A stretch of 64,000 nt of DNA. Origin: Gautieria morchelliformis. Lineage: Eukaryota > Basidiomycota > Agaricomycetes > Gomphales > Gomphaceae. Shown here in pieces: positions 22,586 to 32,639 of this stretch (position 1 is the first letter of the stretch; each line of letters begins with the position of its first letter). A program made the translations under genes and the position numbers. Under the pieces are notes generated by a model. That model saw only the letters and a program-made list of their open reading frames with translations, was not told where the DNA came from and ran no database searches. The stretch lies in assembly GCA_015179125.1 (NCBI GenBank), contig WHVA01000185.1:62001-126000 (forward strand). The letters run 5' to 3'.

Positions 22586-22690
22586 TGTCAGGGGTTTTAG
22601 GAATAATAGATCAGATATATCAGAATTGACTTATTTGATGACTCAGGGAGTGGGGACTCTTCGTGCACCCCTGTGCACGGTATATGCGTG
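22586..22690 (+). repeat. LTR start of the sushi-like relic
   Basis: TGTCAGGGG follows a GATGGGGGTGA purine tract exactly as in Gypsy-3 (54791-54812), but the rest diverges from the Gypsy-3 LTR. Confidence 0.5.
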
Positions 22691-23172
22691 AGCTGACTAA
22701 CCTCTGTGGGGCGAGTGCGTCACTGATTGATGTAGGTCACGTGACCGAGTCGAGGAAGAAACAGGTGAGAACAGAGGAACTAGGGGTCCGAAGCTCTCGC
22801 TTTCGGAACAGTATAGTGTAGCCAGTTATAGTAGACTCTCAACAAAGAATTAGAGAAATCTATCAACAAATAAGCTCTGTAGCTATCAAACAAGTCTACA
22901 GTTACTTCAGGAGGTGAAACAGCAATTCTGGATTGTTCTGGGTAATATTCTGGATGTTTTGTTTGTACATTTATGGTAGCTACTTATACTAAAATAGTAG
23001 TGACTACCAGTGTTCAAGATAGTGATAGAATGGGTCAGGATAATGTGGAAATGCTCCACAGGCTGCATACAGCTGTGGGGCAGGAACAATGATGGGGATA
23101 CTTGTCCTACTGACAAGTATCTAAGCTGGGACCTTGGAGCAATGTACAAAGCCCCTTTCAACATGTAATACA
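22691..23172. repeat. Dispersed repeat, copy A
   Basis: This is shared with 24835-25303. Landmarks are a GTCACGTGACCG block, CTGTAGCTATCAAACAAG followed by a TACAGT...TTCAGG block, and ACTAGTGTTCAAGATA-like ends. It is probably an LTR by size, but no termini or genes were found. Confidence 0.55.
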
Positions 23173-23552
23173 GCTCGTAATCAGTGGAGCTGGTCAGGGG
23201 AATAGAATAGAATAGAAACCTTGTGTGTCCTGTGCTGTGTGCCTACAGCAGCCTTGGCAAGGCATTTGCCATCTCTGTACCTCTCTCCTGAGGTAGCTAT
23301 TCAGTACATCCATATATAGGACTGTATACTGTAATCTCCATCGTGTCCGATGTCCCTGTATGGGACTATTAGTCCCATAGCAATATTTCTTCTGACCAGG
23401 GCCCAGGTGCCTGCTTTCCAGGGCAGGCACTGTTACTGGTGCATGGATTATTTCTCCCAGATGTTAGCTCAGTTAGATGATTGTATAGACCTTAGAATAA
23501 TGTTTGATATAGCTATCCATTTATTCTAACAAGGGGAACACCAATCACACAC

Positions 23553-23690
23553 TGTGAATTATCGCACGCATTATCGGACTGTGCATTATTGCATGCTTTA
23601 TCGCATGCATTATCGCACTGTGCATTATCACATGCATTATCGCATGCTTTATCGCACGCATTATCGCACACTGCATTATCGCAGCATGTT
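23553..23690 (+). repeat. Minisatellite of GCATTATCGCAY-type units
   Basis: About ten degenerate units of roughly 12 bp lie in tandem without spacers. Variants include GCATTATCGCAC and GCTTTATCGCAT. Confidence 0.8.
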
Positions 23691-23983
23691 GTTGCTGGCC
23701 CCTGAGCTTCTCCTAGCCTTTAGCATCCTTCTGTCTTGTGTTCCGTTTATTTCCCTTCCTGTTCCGGCCCCTTCCGACATCATTCCTTCCTTATCTGTCC
23801 AGCCCTGTTATCGCTGGCGTGATTGCTTATGTAACTCGGGCATTTGGTGATCAGGCTAGCATGCCCGAGTTTGCTTATAGTCGTAGTTAGGTGGAGAAGG
23901 GGTTCCTTAGAGTTTTCTCTTTGGATCCCCCTTCGCCAGTTCGCCGCTTGAGTGTAGAGCGTCTGCCTAGGTTACCCTTATAG
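23691..23983 (+). repeat. LTR candidate related to the Gypsy-3 family
   Basis: It contains CCTTAGAGTTTTCTCTTTGGAT, close to the Gypsy-3 LTR transcript-start block, and ends GGTTACCCTTATA, close to GGTTGCCCTTACA. It also has three TTCCG within about 60 bp. Confidence 0.5.
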
Positions 23984-24251
23984 TAGTGAAGGTGAAGTAT
24001 GAAAACTCACCGGTGGTGCTTAAGTCCTCCTCTGGTCAAAGATAGGACTCTATAGAAGGGCTCAAGACGATAGTCACAGTGAGGTCAAGTTTTGCACAAG
24101 ATAGACGTATGATAATTGAACAGCAGAATATACATGTGAATGTAAACTACTTATACCGAATGCTCATATGTTGTCAGTGAATAGGGAAGAGGCCGTCATG
24201 AGGGTTAGATAGGGGTGCGCAGTCAGGATACAAATAGGTGAAATACATATA
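23984..24251 (+). repeat. TGTCAAG-family LTR fragment (left of fold-back element)
   Basis: This matches 16040-16300 and 59265-59530. It continues after the fold-back element at 24655-24720. Confidence 0.65.
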
Positions 24252-24654
24252 CACTGGAGGCATATAAAAATTTTCTGGTCTGAAAAACTGTTCAAAAGAC
24301 TGTAAAGATATTCCAATTTTTTTTAGTGTTTTTAATGTAAAAAAAATTTTAACAAAATTTTTGTGTTTTTGTTGGAATTTGTTGGGCAAGAAAACTGTAA
24401 AAAAGTTTAAAGTTTTTTGCAGGGTTTTTTATGTGTTTTGTATAAATTTCTTTGTGAAATCACAAAGAAACCCATAGAAAACCCTGCAAAAAACTTTCAA
24501 TATTTTTACAGTTTTCTTGCTTGATAAATTCTAATAAAAACACAAAATTTTATCATAGTTTTTTCATATAAAAAAAACACTAAAAATATTTGGAAAATCT
24601 TTCCAGTTTTTTGAACAGTTTTTCAGACCAGATAATTTTTATATGCCTCCAGTG
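24252..24654. mobile_element. Fold-back DNA transposon relic, CACTA-like MITE
   Basis: This 403-bp AT-rich element is almost wholly palindromic. It has arms of about 200 bp beginning CACTGGAGGCATATAAAAAT and ending with the reverse complement. The uninterrupted paralogous sequence at 16290-16305 shows the empty site and defines a 3-bp duplication, ATA. CACTR termini and 3-bp duplications are typical of the CACTA (En/Spm) superfamily. It has no coding capacity, so it would depend on a transposase elsewhere. Confidence 0.75.
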
Positions 24655-24834
24655 ATACAATAGAAATAGGGAGGAGTGCGAATGTGAAACGATGGGGAGG
24701 AAAGAGGACGAAGGTACCTTATGTGTTTCATCTATTTGTATCCTGACTCCTTTTGGATTAGGATGTTAATTGGTGCCTTTTAACAAATAAAATCTATTGC
24801 TCAGTGGTTGGGACCACTGTGTTCGCCTCTCTTC

Positions 24835-25303
24835 TATGTGCTGACTAAGCCTTTCGAGGTGCGTCCGACATTGATGGATGAGAGTCACGTGACCGTGTCG
24901 ACAGAAGATTGGTGTCGATCCAAGGGATAATCAGATCAAAAGCGTTCGCTTTTAAGGTAATATAGAGTAAACAGTGATAGTGAACCCTCAACGAAGATTT
25001 GGAGTAAACTATCAAGATTTGGGCCCTGTAGCTATCAAACAAGACTACAGTGGCTTCAGGGGGTAAAATAATCGATTCTGGATAATCTCGTTCATACATT
25101 TGTACTAGCTATTTATACTATGTTAATAGTAACTACTAGTGTTCAAGATATTGGACAGATGGGTCGAAAAGCTACTTGTAACTAAGGGGTGACTAATTTA
25201 TAGTCATAAAGTCATGGGGTGATGGAGATAGTGTTAGGATTGTTTAGGCTTTGGGATAGAGATCTGTTCCTAGCATACAAAGTCCCTATCCACATGATGT
25301 TAG
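24835..25303. repeat. Dispersed repeat, copy B (interrupted by Copia copy 1)
   Basis: This is homologous to 22691-23172. The Copia element inserted at its end, duplicating GTTAG (25299-25303 and 31058-31062); sequence after 31062 is the other side of the same target. Confidence 0.6.
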
Positions 25304-25918
25304 TGTTATTGGAGGAGGAAGGACAGTTTCAATCAGGACAATCTCACTTCTCATTTCTCTTATCACTCACCTTATTTTCCCATCATTCCAAGTCGAGTCG
25401 AGGCGCATACATGCGTACCATGAGTCAAACATCGAGTCGAGGCGCAGACATGCGTACCATTGAGTTAAGAGTTCATTTTCATGCCTATTATCGAGTCGAG
25501 TCATCATTCCACTGGTCTGACATCATTTATTGCATCATCTCCATCATTTATGAAGAGATTAGCCATATAGGAGCTGTTGCATCACTGTTGACATCATTAT
25601 GCTCCTATCCCCTAAGTAGCATCATATTTCACATGATTATTACACTCACACATGATTATTTCCCCCTATCCTACACTGCTTAAATACTTGGACTCTAGAT
25701 ACGAATAAACAAGCGACTTAACAATCTTTTTCCCTAGAGCTTCGAGTCATAAGCTTCTTTGGACTATTATTGTTTCCTCCTCAACTCTTATTGCACCAAG
25801 AACATTGCTTAAATCTAGAACTCTAGAACATTGCTCTTATCTCTCACTAGAACACTGCTTGAGATCTTTATCACATCATTATTCACTCGACCCCAACCCC
25901 TTACTCTGATTTATATTA
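25304..25918 (+). repeat. Copia copy 1, 5' LTR
   Basis: It starts TGTTATTGG and ends TTATATTA. A TTAAATA box near 25680 and an AATAAA at about 25703 are plausible promoter and polyadenylation signals. Confidence 0.9.
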
Positions 25919-25933
25919 GATTAAGAGTCTCAT
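25919..25933 (+). promoter_or_regulatory. Copia PBS, complementary to the tRNA-Lys(CUU) anticodon arm
   Basis: The sequence GATTAAGAGTCTCAT sits directly after the LTR. Its reverse complement, ATGAGACTCTTAATC, equals nucleotides about 26-40 of the canonical eukaryotic tRNA-Lys(CUU), as I remember it. It does not match a tRNA 3' end. This implies priming by a 5' half-tRNA, as known for Drosophila copia with initiator tRNA. Confidence 0.7.
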
Positions 25934-25942
25934 CGACTTTTC

Positions 25943-27037
25943 ATGGCCCAACAGATCATGACCGCCCTCCCTCATCCTAAACATGATATCCACAAGTTTA
26001 GGGATATAAAACCAAAGCTGAGTAAGGATAACTGGATGTCTTGGAAGAGAGAGTTGTTGGCTACTTCTCGAGACAGAGGCCTTTACAGAATGATCACAGG
26101 AGCAGATGACTATCCAGATGTCACCAACAGGGCTGTAGTAATCCTCAATGGGGTTGAGACTGTTGGTAATATTCCATTAACTCAACTCCAGGACGAGTGG
26201 CACGACAGGAACAATGTGGCTTATAGCCAAATACTCCTGTGTATTACCCCTGAACTCCAAACAGCCATCGACTCTACTGAATCTTCAGCTATAGCATGGG
26301 AAATCCTGACAAGGAAATTCGAGTCTACAGACCCTAGCAAAATCAGCATCATTCGCACAAGATATGAAAATTATCATATGACCGAAGGACAGTCTGTCTC
26401 CTCCTACCTCACTATAATGAAGGAGTACAGGAATCAATTGGCAAAAATGGGTGAGATCATTGCTGATTCTACCCATGCTGCCACTGTCCTCAGGAATGTA
26501 CCTGAATCCTGGAGGCCTATCGCTCAAACCATCAGGATGATCACTGGGGACATAGATGTCATTGAGGAGAAGCTAGAGGCTCATGAGGCGGATTTAAGTG
26601 CGGTGGAAATATCGAATCAAGCTGCTACGGCTTTTGTGGTACAATCAAAGGGTGCAGGACGACCTAATAACTCTGCATACCCCACCACAAAACCATGGAA
26701 CACCCCCTATCCAACAAATAACAATCAGAGACCATTTTACAACTGCAATAATTGTGGAAAGGAGGGTCATTCAGCTTCAAGATGTTTCGCACCAGGAGGG
26801 GGGCTGGCAGGACAAGACCCATGGGGAGGCAGGGGTCGAGGAGCAAGTGTTGCAAGAGGTGGAAGAGGGGGTATTTGGCCGGGAGGAAGTGGCAATCGAT
26901 CAGCTCCTGTTTGGAACTCTCCAACAGCTGCCTCACAGATGCATCAAACTGTGCCTGCAGGAGCCAACAATTCTTCAAATAATTCTTCAGTGCCATCATC
27001 AAGATTGCCAATGCATCGACAAAGAATATTGTTATGA
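25943..27037 (+). CDS. Copia copy 1 Gag, truncated by frameshift
   Basis: The 364-codon frame begins at ATG 25943, 24 bp after the LTR. It holds the Copia Gag core (DNWMSWKRELLA, WEILTRKF, YHMTEGQSVSSYL) and a CCHC knuckle CNNCGKEGHSASRC at residues about 268-281. A Gly/Arg-rich nucleic-acid-binding tail follows. Gag forms the particle and binds RNA. In copy 2 the frame continues into pol; here one T is missing from AAGATTTGCC (27003-27006). The reading therefore shifts and ends at 27037. The shifted stop overlaps ATGATG of the pol frame. Confidence 0.9.
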   Translation: MAQQIMTALPHPKHDIHKFRDIKPKLSKDNWMSWKRELLATSRDRGLYRMITGADDYPDVTNRAVVILNGVETVGNIPLTQLQDEWHDRNNVAYSQILLCITPELQTAIDSTESSAIAWEILTRKFESTDPSKISIIRTRYENYHMTEGQSVSSYLTIMKEYRNQLAKMGEIIADSTHAATVLRNVPESWRPIAQTIRMITGDIDVIEEKLEAHEADLSAVEISNQAATAFVVQSKGAGRPNNSAYPTTKPWNTPYPTNNNQRPFYNCNNCGKEGHSASRCFAPGGGLAGQDPWGGRGRGASVARGGRGGIWPGGSGNRSAPVWNSPTAASQMHQTVPAGANNSSNNSSVPSSRLPMHRQRILL

Positions 27038-30000
27038 TGGCATATATCTCTGAAGAAGAAGACCAATCCAAAAGTATTGTCTTATCCACAAAGACATCAG
27101 CTCTATCAGCCATACAAGACAGATCTCATATGTGGTTGGTGGACTCTGCAGCATCAAGTCATATATGCGGCAGATTGGAACTCTTTGATGAAATCCACTC
27201 GACTCCTACTATATTGGTCGAGACTGCAAGTGGTGAGGCCTTCGAGGCTAGTCAAAAGGGGACAATTCGCATCACACTTCAAAGTGATGAGTCTATGAAC
27301 CTACCACCCTTGGAGTTGACATTGCAAAATGTCATTTTTGTCCCAAAACTTGATGCCAATCTACTTTCTGTTGGGAGAATGACAACAGCAAATGTAGATG
27401 TGGTTTTCAGTCGAGGGGACACTTCACTGCTCTATAATGGGGAAATTGTTGCAAAAGGAACAAAAATCAACAATTTATTCGCATATATGGCAACATCAGT
27501 TCAACACCCTGTAGAGACTGTGGAATATTCTGGTGAGCCAAGTGAGCTTACACTTTGGCATCATAGGCTTGCACATGCCGCACCATCAACACTGGAGACT
27601 ATGTCGAGGTTGCAGACAGTTGATGGACTCCCTGATGTGGAGGAGGACCAGTACATGAGCCAATGCTCAAACTGTCCCTTTGGCAAGCAGACACGCGCAC
27701 CTTTCAAAAGTACAGAAGAATTGCCAGAGAAAATTGGAGATATCATTTCCTCTGACCTGTGTGGTCCATTCGACGTCTCCATCAATGGCTTTCGATATTT
27801 TGTGACCTGGATTGATCACAAAACTCGCTATGTCAGTATTGATTTCTTGAAGAACAAGGAATGTGCCACTGTTACCAATTCATTCAAGGGATATATTGCA
27901 TGGTTGAAGAAGCAGAAAGGAGAGGATGTGAGGAGAGTGAGGACAGATAATGGAGGAGAATATATGGGGAAGGAATTTCAGAAGTTATGCAAAGACCTTG
28001 GAATCGCTCATCAAACCACTTCTCCCTATACTCCAGAGCATAATGCCATTGCTGAAAGGTACAACAGGACCCTTCAAGAAGGAGCATTAACCCTTCAGCA
28101 TGATGCTGGACTTTCGAATCGATTTTGGGTCTCTGGAGTGCACACGGTCAATTTTGTCAAAAATCGAATTCTGCATCATAGGATCAACAAATCACCTTAT
28201 GAGGCCTTTTGGCTAGTAAAACCAAAGGTGAATTGGCTTCGCACTTATGGCTCCAAGTGCTGGGCCTTGATTCCTAAAGCAACAAGGAGAAAGGGAGATT
28301 ACAAGTCAGTGGAAGGAATATTTGTTGGATATTTCGACAATTCCAAGGCTTACAAGGTCTGGGTTCCACGCACACACACACTGCTGAAGTCCAGGGACGT
28401 TGTCTTTGATGAGCTGAATCACATAGAACGAGTCTCTATTCATGGAACCGATGCAGACGACACACCTACACTCTGGCAACGTGAATCCAGACTCCCTGTT
28501 ATTTTCCAGCCTGAGGAGCCGAGGCCTGTACAGGAATGGCAGTATGATGAAGAATTACCATTCGTTGACAGGACTGATACCACTGGAATATTACAACAAG
28601 TTGAAGAGGAGGAGAAGAAGATAGAGCATGAGGAAGAGATCGAAGGAGTGGAGCTGAGAACAGAGGAAGAAGACAGAGAGGCAGAAGAGGAAGAAATTGA
28701 AGAAGAAATCGCTCCAAAGGATTTTTCCAAAGGTCCATGGATGGATCCATCGAATGTGGAGTATGGAAGAGGAAGGAGACACGCAGCACTGATGAAGGAG
28801 ATGATTGCTATGGCGCATGGGAGGAAGGAACTTGAGGAGGTGGAAGCAGCATTCGTGACTCTTGCAGAGGATGAACCAAGCAACTACAAGGAGGCTATGA
28901 GCTCGGAAAATGCATCACAGTGGAGGAAATCATGCGAGGTGGAATACGACACACTCACAGGTTATTATACCTGGACCCTGGTCGAATGTCCTCCGAACAC
29001 GAATATTATAGGATGCCGTTGGGTTTTCAGAGTCAAACGAGACAATATAGGCGATATAAACAATTTCAAGTCAAGACTAGTGGCACAAGGCTTTTCACAG
29101 GTCCCAGGCATCGATTATCAAGAGACATTCTCCCCCACTATCAGATTAACCTCAATTCGACTCATTCTTGCATTAGGTTGCAAGTACAACCTTGAACTGC
29201 GCCATGTGGATGTAAAGGGCGCATATCTCAATGGCAAACTTGAGGACACTGTGTATATGCGCCAACCAGAGGGTTTTATCAAACCAGGAGAGGAACATCT
29301 TGTCTGCAAGTTAAACAAGGGGATCTATGGGTTGAAACAATCAGGAAGAGTGTGGCACAATACTTTGAGGAAGGAATTAGAGAAGATGGGGTTCAAGGCA
29401 GGGGAAGCAGATCAAACAATGTTTTTCAGGTTTGGAGACAAAGGAGAGGTGGCTGTAGTGGGCTGGTATGTGGATGATGGATTAATGGCTGCAAATTCCA
29501 AGGAAACAATGGAGAAAATGATCAGAGATGTGAGGGGGAGCTTTGACATCCAAGATCTAGGTGAACCAAGCCGGCTTTTGGGAATTCGAATCGTCAGGAA
29601 TCAAGAACTGGGCACCATTCACATTTCCCAACCATCCTTTATCAACTCTATTTCAAAACGATTCGATGTTACAGCTGGACGTGCTACAAACTCACCTATG
29701 GACCCAAACATTGAATTCAGAATCTCCACCAATCCAAATGATATTATGGATATATCTTATTCATCATTGATTGGAAGTCTCAACTACTGTGCAGTGGCCA
29801 CTCGACCAGATATATCCTATGCAGTCAACAAATGTGCACAATTTGCATCCAAACCCAACATCACTCACTGGGAAGCTGCCAAACGAATTCTACGCTACTT
29901 AATCAACACAAAAGAATTTGGCATCACATTCTCAAGTCATGGTGATGGCACAAAGGGATATGCTCATGGACTTGCAGGATTCACAGACGCAGACTTCGCA

Positions 30001-30435
30001 GGAGACAAGGATGATAGGAAGTCTACCACAGGATGGGTTTTTATGTTCAATGGTGGCCCTATCTCTTGGGCATCAAAGAAACAAAATCTTGTGAGCCGAT
30101 CATCAATGGAATCGGAACTGGTTGCAGGATCCTTTGCATCAGCAGAAGGAATATGGCTTATAAGAATGGGAAAAGATTTTCAGCATAACCTTGCTCCCAT
30201 CACCATATTTACCGACAACCAATCCTCCATCGCATTTTCCCAAGACAACATCAATAACAGTCGCACAAAACATATTGATGTTCACTTCCATTATACAAAG
30301 GAACAGATCACCAATGGGAACATCAAACTACATTATATTCCTGCGATGGACAATCCTGCGGACATTCTCACAAAGCCATTATCTCCACGCAAACATCTCC
30401 ATATCCTAGAATTCCTAGGAATACGTCGAGTTTGA
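27034..30435 (+). CDS. Copia copy 1 Pol: protease, integrase, RT, RNase H
   Basis: This is an open frame of 1133 codons, in frame with gag only if the missing T is restored. It has protease (WLVDSAASSHIC) and the integrase zinc region (WHHRLAH...CSNCPFGK). The integrase core has Asp in DLCGPFD, Asp in VRTDNGGEY and Glu in HNAIAERYNR. A long acidic Glu-rich linker covers about 28600-28720. RT includes the catalytic YVDD near 29466, and Copia RNase H has TDADFAGD, SSMESEL and FTDNQSS. It ends at TGA 30433-30435 inside the polypurine tract. All catalytic motifs look intact. It begins ATGATG and could in principle be translated by reinitiation, but a degenerating copy is simpler. Confidence 0.92.
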   Translation: MMAYISEEEDQSKSIVLSTKTSALSAIQDRSHMWLVDSAASSHICGRLELFDEIHSTPTILVETASGEAFEASQKGTIRITLQSDESMNLPPLELTLQNVIFVPKLDANLLSVGRMTTANVDVVFSRGDTSLLYNGEIVAKGTKINNLFAYMATSVQHPVETVEYSGEPSELTLWHHRLAHAAPSTLETMSRLQTVDGLPDVEEDQYMSQCSNCPFGKQTRAPFKSTEELPEKIGDIISSDLCGPFDVSINGFRYFVTWIDHKTRYVSIDFLKNKECATVTNSFKGYIAWLKKQKGEDVRRVRTDNGGEYMGKEFQKLCKDLGIAHQTTSPYTPEHNAIAERYNRTLQEGALTLQHDAGLSNRFWVSGVHTVNFVKNRILHHRINKSPYEAFWLVKPKVNWLRTYGSKCWALIPKATRRKGDYKSVEGIFVGYFDNSKAYKVWVPRTHTLLKSRDVVFDELNHIERVSIHGTDADDTPTLWQRESRLPVIFQPEEPRPVQEWQYDEELPFVDRTDTTGILQQVEEEEKKIEHEEEIEGVELRTEEEDREAEEEEIEEEIAPKDFSKGPWMDPSNVEYGRGRRHAALMKEMIAMAHGRKELEEVEAAFVTLAEDEPSNYKEAMSSENASQWRKSCEVEYDTLTGYYTWTLVECPPNTNIIGCRWVFRVKRDNIGDINNFKSRLVAQGFSQVPGIDYQETFSPTIRLTSIRLILALGCKYNLELRHVDVKGAYLNGKLEDTVYMRQPEGFIKPGEEHLVCKLNKGIYGLKQSGRVWHNTLRKELEKMGFKAGEADQTMFFRFGDKGEVAVVGWYVDDGLMAANSKETMEKMIRDVRGSFDIQDLGEPSRLLGIRIVRNQELGTIHISQPSFINSISKRFDVTAGRATNSPMDPNIEFRISTNPNDIMDISYSSLIGSLNYCAVATRPDISYAVNKCAQFASKPNITHWEAAKRILRYLINTKEFGITFSSHGDGTKGYAHGLAGFTDADFAGDKDDRKSTTGWVFMFNGGPISWASKKQNLVSRSSMESELVAGSFASAEGIWLIRMGKDFQHNLAPITIFTDNQSSIAFSQDNINNSRTKHIDVHFHYTKEQITNGNIKLHYIPAMDNPADILTKPLSPRKHLHILEFLGIRRV

Positions 30436-30442
30436 GGGGGAG

Positions 30443-31057
30443 TGTTATTGGAGGAGGAAGGACAGTTTCAATCAGGACAATCTCACTTCTCATTTCTCTT
30501 ATCACTCACCTTATTTTCCCATCATTCCAAGTCGAGTCGAGGCGCATACATGCGTACCATGAGTCAAACATCGAGTCGAGGCGCAGACATGCGTACCATT
30601 GAGTTAAGAGTTCATTTTCATGCCTATTATCGAGTCGAGTCATCATTCCACTGGTCTGACATCATTTATTGCATCATCTCCATCATTTATGAAGAGATTA
30701 GCCATATAGGAGCTGTTGCATCACTGTTGACATCATTATGCTCCTATCCCCTAAGTAGCATCATATTTCACATGATTATTACACTCACACATGATTATTT
30801 CCCCCTATCCTACACTGCTTAAATACTTGGACTCTAGATACGAATAAACAAGCGACTTAACAATCTTTTTCCCTAGAGCTTCGAGTCATAAGCTTCTTTG
30901 GACTATTATTGTTTCCTCCTCAACTCTTATTGCACCAAGAACATTGCTTAAATCTAGAACTCTAGAACATTGCTCTTATCTCTCACTAGAACACTGCTTG
31001 AGATCTTTATCACATCATTATTCACTCGACCCCAACCCCTTACTCTGATTTATATTA
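30443..31057 (+). repeat. Copia copy 1, 3' LTR
   Basis: This 615-bp LTR shows no difference from the 5' LTR by eye and is followed by GTTAG. Confidence 0.9.
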
Positions 31058-31062
31058 GTTAG

Positions 31063-31670
31063 GATAATAGTCAGTCGGTCGTGTCGTGGAGTTCAAATAG
31101 AAAAATGGAGTTAAATCTGCCCTGCCTAGCATAAATGCTAGGCTTGGTGATGGGGCCGCTGTCTCTGTGCCTTTTCTGTGGGGCAGCTAATTGAGTGTGT
31201 GTACTGTGGATGATATTCTCAAATCACTCCACAGTACCCTGTGCTCCTGTGCAGTCTATTACTCTCTGTGGCGTTTGGTGCCCGCACCCTCTCGGTGCCT
31301 GTGGCCTGGTGCCTGGCGACGTCATGGCCGATGCCATCACTCGATAGGCGCGCTATCCCTGATCGACCGCACGTGGTCGATGCCCGAACCTCTGTACCTT
31401 ACCCGATCTATGGGTAAGGTAGCAAGTTGTAAATTCATGTGCTCGTCGTCTGCGCCGACGTCTGTCGTGAGTGTCATTTCTATCTCTTTGATCTTTTTTT
31501 CTTGTTTTCTTTCTTTATTAGTTTCTTTTATATATAAATGATTTAAAATAGGATAGTTGCGTTTATCACAACAACTCCAACTATGACTTTTCGCTATATT
31601 GGAAGCTGAAAAGATCTGACAAGCCAACCTGAATCAAAATTTTCACATCCCCTCACCTGAGCTGGTTGTT
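31063..31670. other. Distal side of the Copia target; no gene recognised
   Basis: This stretch probably leads from the repeat into the 3' end of the decayed Gypsy-2 (its 3' LTR region on the minus strand). I could not define LTR ends. A poly-pyrimidine segment at 31485-31525 is the only marked feature. Confidence 0.35.
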
Positions 31671-32382
31671 ATGGATTTGGCCACTGCGCAGGCTTGGATT
31701 TTGGCAGCAAAACATGTGGCGGAAAGAAATGCGTCTAAGGCAAAGCCAAGGTCCTCAGGACCAAGTAAGAGAAAAGCGACTGAGGAGTCAGATGAGGAGG
31801 GGGCTGAGGGGCCGGGGCCGAAGAATGCCAAGGTCGCATCAATAAAGCCGTCGGGAGTCATACCAACGGTTGACATCAGCTCTGGGCCGTCGGGGACGGG
31901 GATCAAGGGTTTAAAACCCAACGGGTTGTCCAGAGCCAAGGTCTCCCTGATGCTGAAGGACTTTCTGTCCCAGCAGAACCAGAAATTGGAGCAGAGCAAT
32001 CACCTGCTCCGGGGTGTCCTCAATTTTGTGCAGCGGATCGAGCAGCACAACTCCAGGATGAACAAGCGGCTGCGCTTGTGGACCACAGCGGTGAAAAAAT
32101 GCTGCCTTGTGGTTGGGTTCAGATTTGGGTTGGGGCAGTTTTGATTTGGCTGGGGGTTTGGGTTGAGGTTTGGGTTTGGGAAGTGTGGAAAGGGAAAAGG
32201 AAAAAGAGTCAGAGGGAAAAGAGAAGGGTAAAGGAAAAGAGATAGAGGAAAGAGCGGAGGTGGGTTCGGGTTCAGAGGATGGGGACGAGGATGGTGAAAA
32301 GACGAGGGATGGGGGTTCAGGAGATGAGCGGGATGATGGGGGAAAAGATGTGGGTGAGGATGCTACAATGGAAGAGAACTAG
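31671..32382 (+). pseudogene. Antisense accessory ORF of Gypsy-2 (coiled coil, no zinc cluster)
   Basis: This lies on the strand opposite the Gypsy-2 pol and just beyond its chromodomain, the same position as the Gypsy-1 antisense gene. The first frame (31671-32144) starts MDLATAQAWILAAKHVAERN. It has a basic Pro/Ser/Lys segment, then a predicted coiled coil (LKDFLSQQNQKLEQSNHLL and onward). After a frame change in a GT-rich stretch (32100-32180) a second frame runs to 32382 as a Lys/Glu then Gly/Asp/Glu tail ending MEEN; the Gypsy-1 product ends MRED. No Cys cluster is present. The shared position, coiled coils and acidic ends suggest a common accessory gene; direct sequence similarity is weak. 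Confidence 0.5.
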
Positions 32383-32388
32383 CTAATA

Positions 32389-32639
32389 ATGTTTTTGGGT
32401 TTTCTATCTTATGTAATGTGAATCTTTTTTCTTGGTGTTTTTGTTTCGGGATTGGGATTGGGAACAGAAGTGAAATGAACAGACAGAGGGAAAAGGAAGA
32501 GCCGAGAACTACAAGTGTAGCTATTCGGCAAAACGGCTGAGATAAAACATAGCAAAAGAGTGTTGTGTCTAACTAAGAAAGTGACGTTTAAATGAGTGAA
32601 AGGAAATGGGAGAGCCAAAGCTTGGGTTCAGGGAACCCA
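32389..32639. other. Short spacer between antisense ORF and chromodomain of Gypsy-2
   Basis: This corresponds in position to 8903-9032 of Gypsy-1. No feature is seen. Confidence 0.4.

Larger units (their letters stand above)
25304..31057 (+). mobile_element. Ty1/Copia element, copy 1
   Basis: This 5754-bp element has 615-bp LTRs (25304-25918 and 30443-31057), a PBS, gag-pol, and a polypurine tract TGAGGGGGAG (30433-30442). Target duplication GTTAG is perfect. It is 1 bp shorter than copy 2 (36880-42634), and the encoded proteins agree throughout except for that deletion. LTRs look identical by eye, so insertion was recent. Confidence 0.95.

Noticed and set aside
23553-23690. CRISPR-like array
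   Set aside because: Units are adjacent without unique spacers, and the organism is a fungus.
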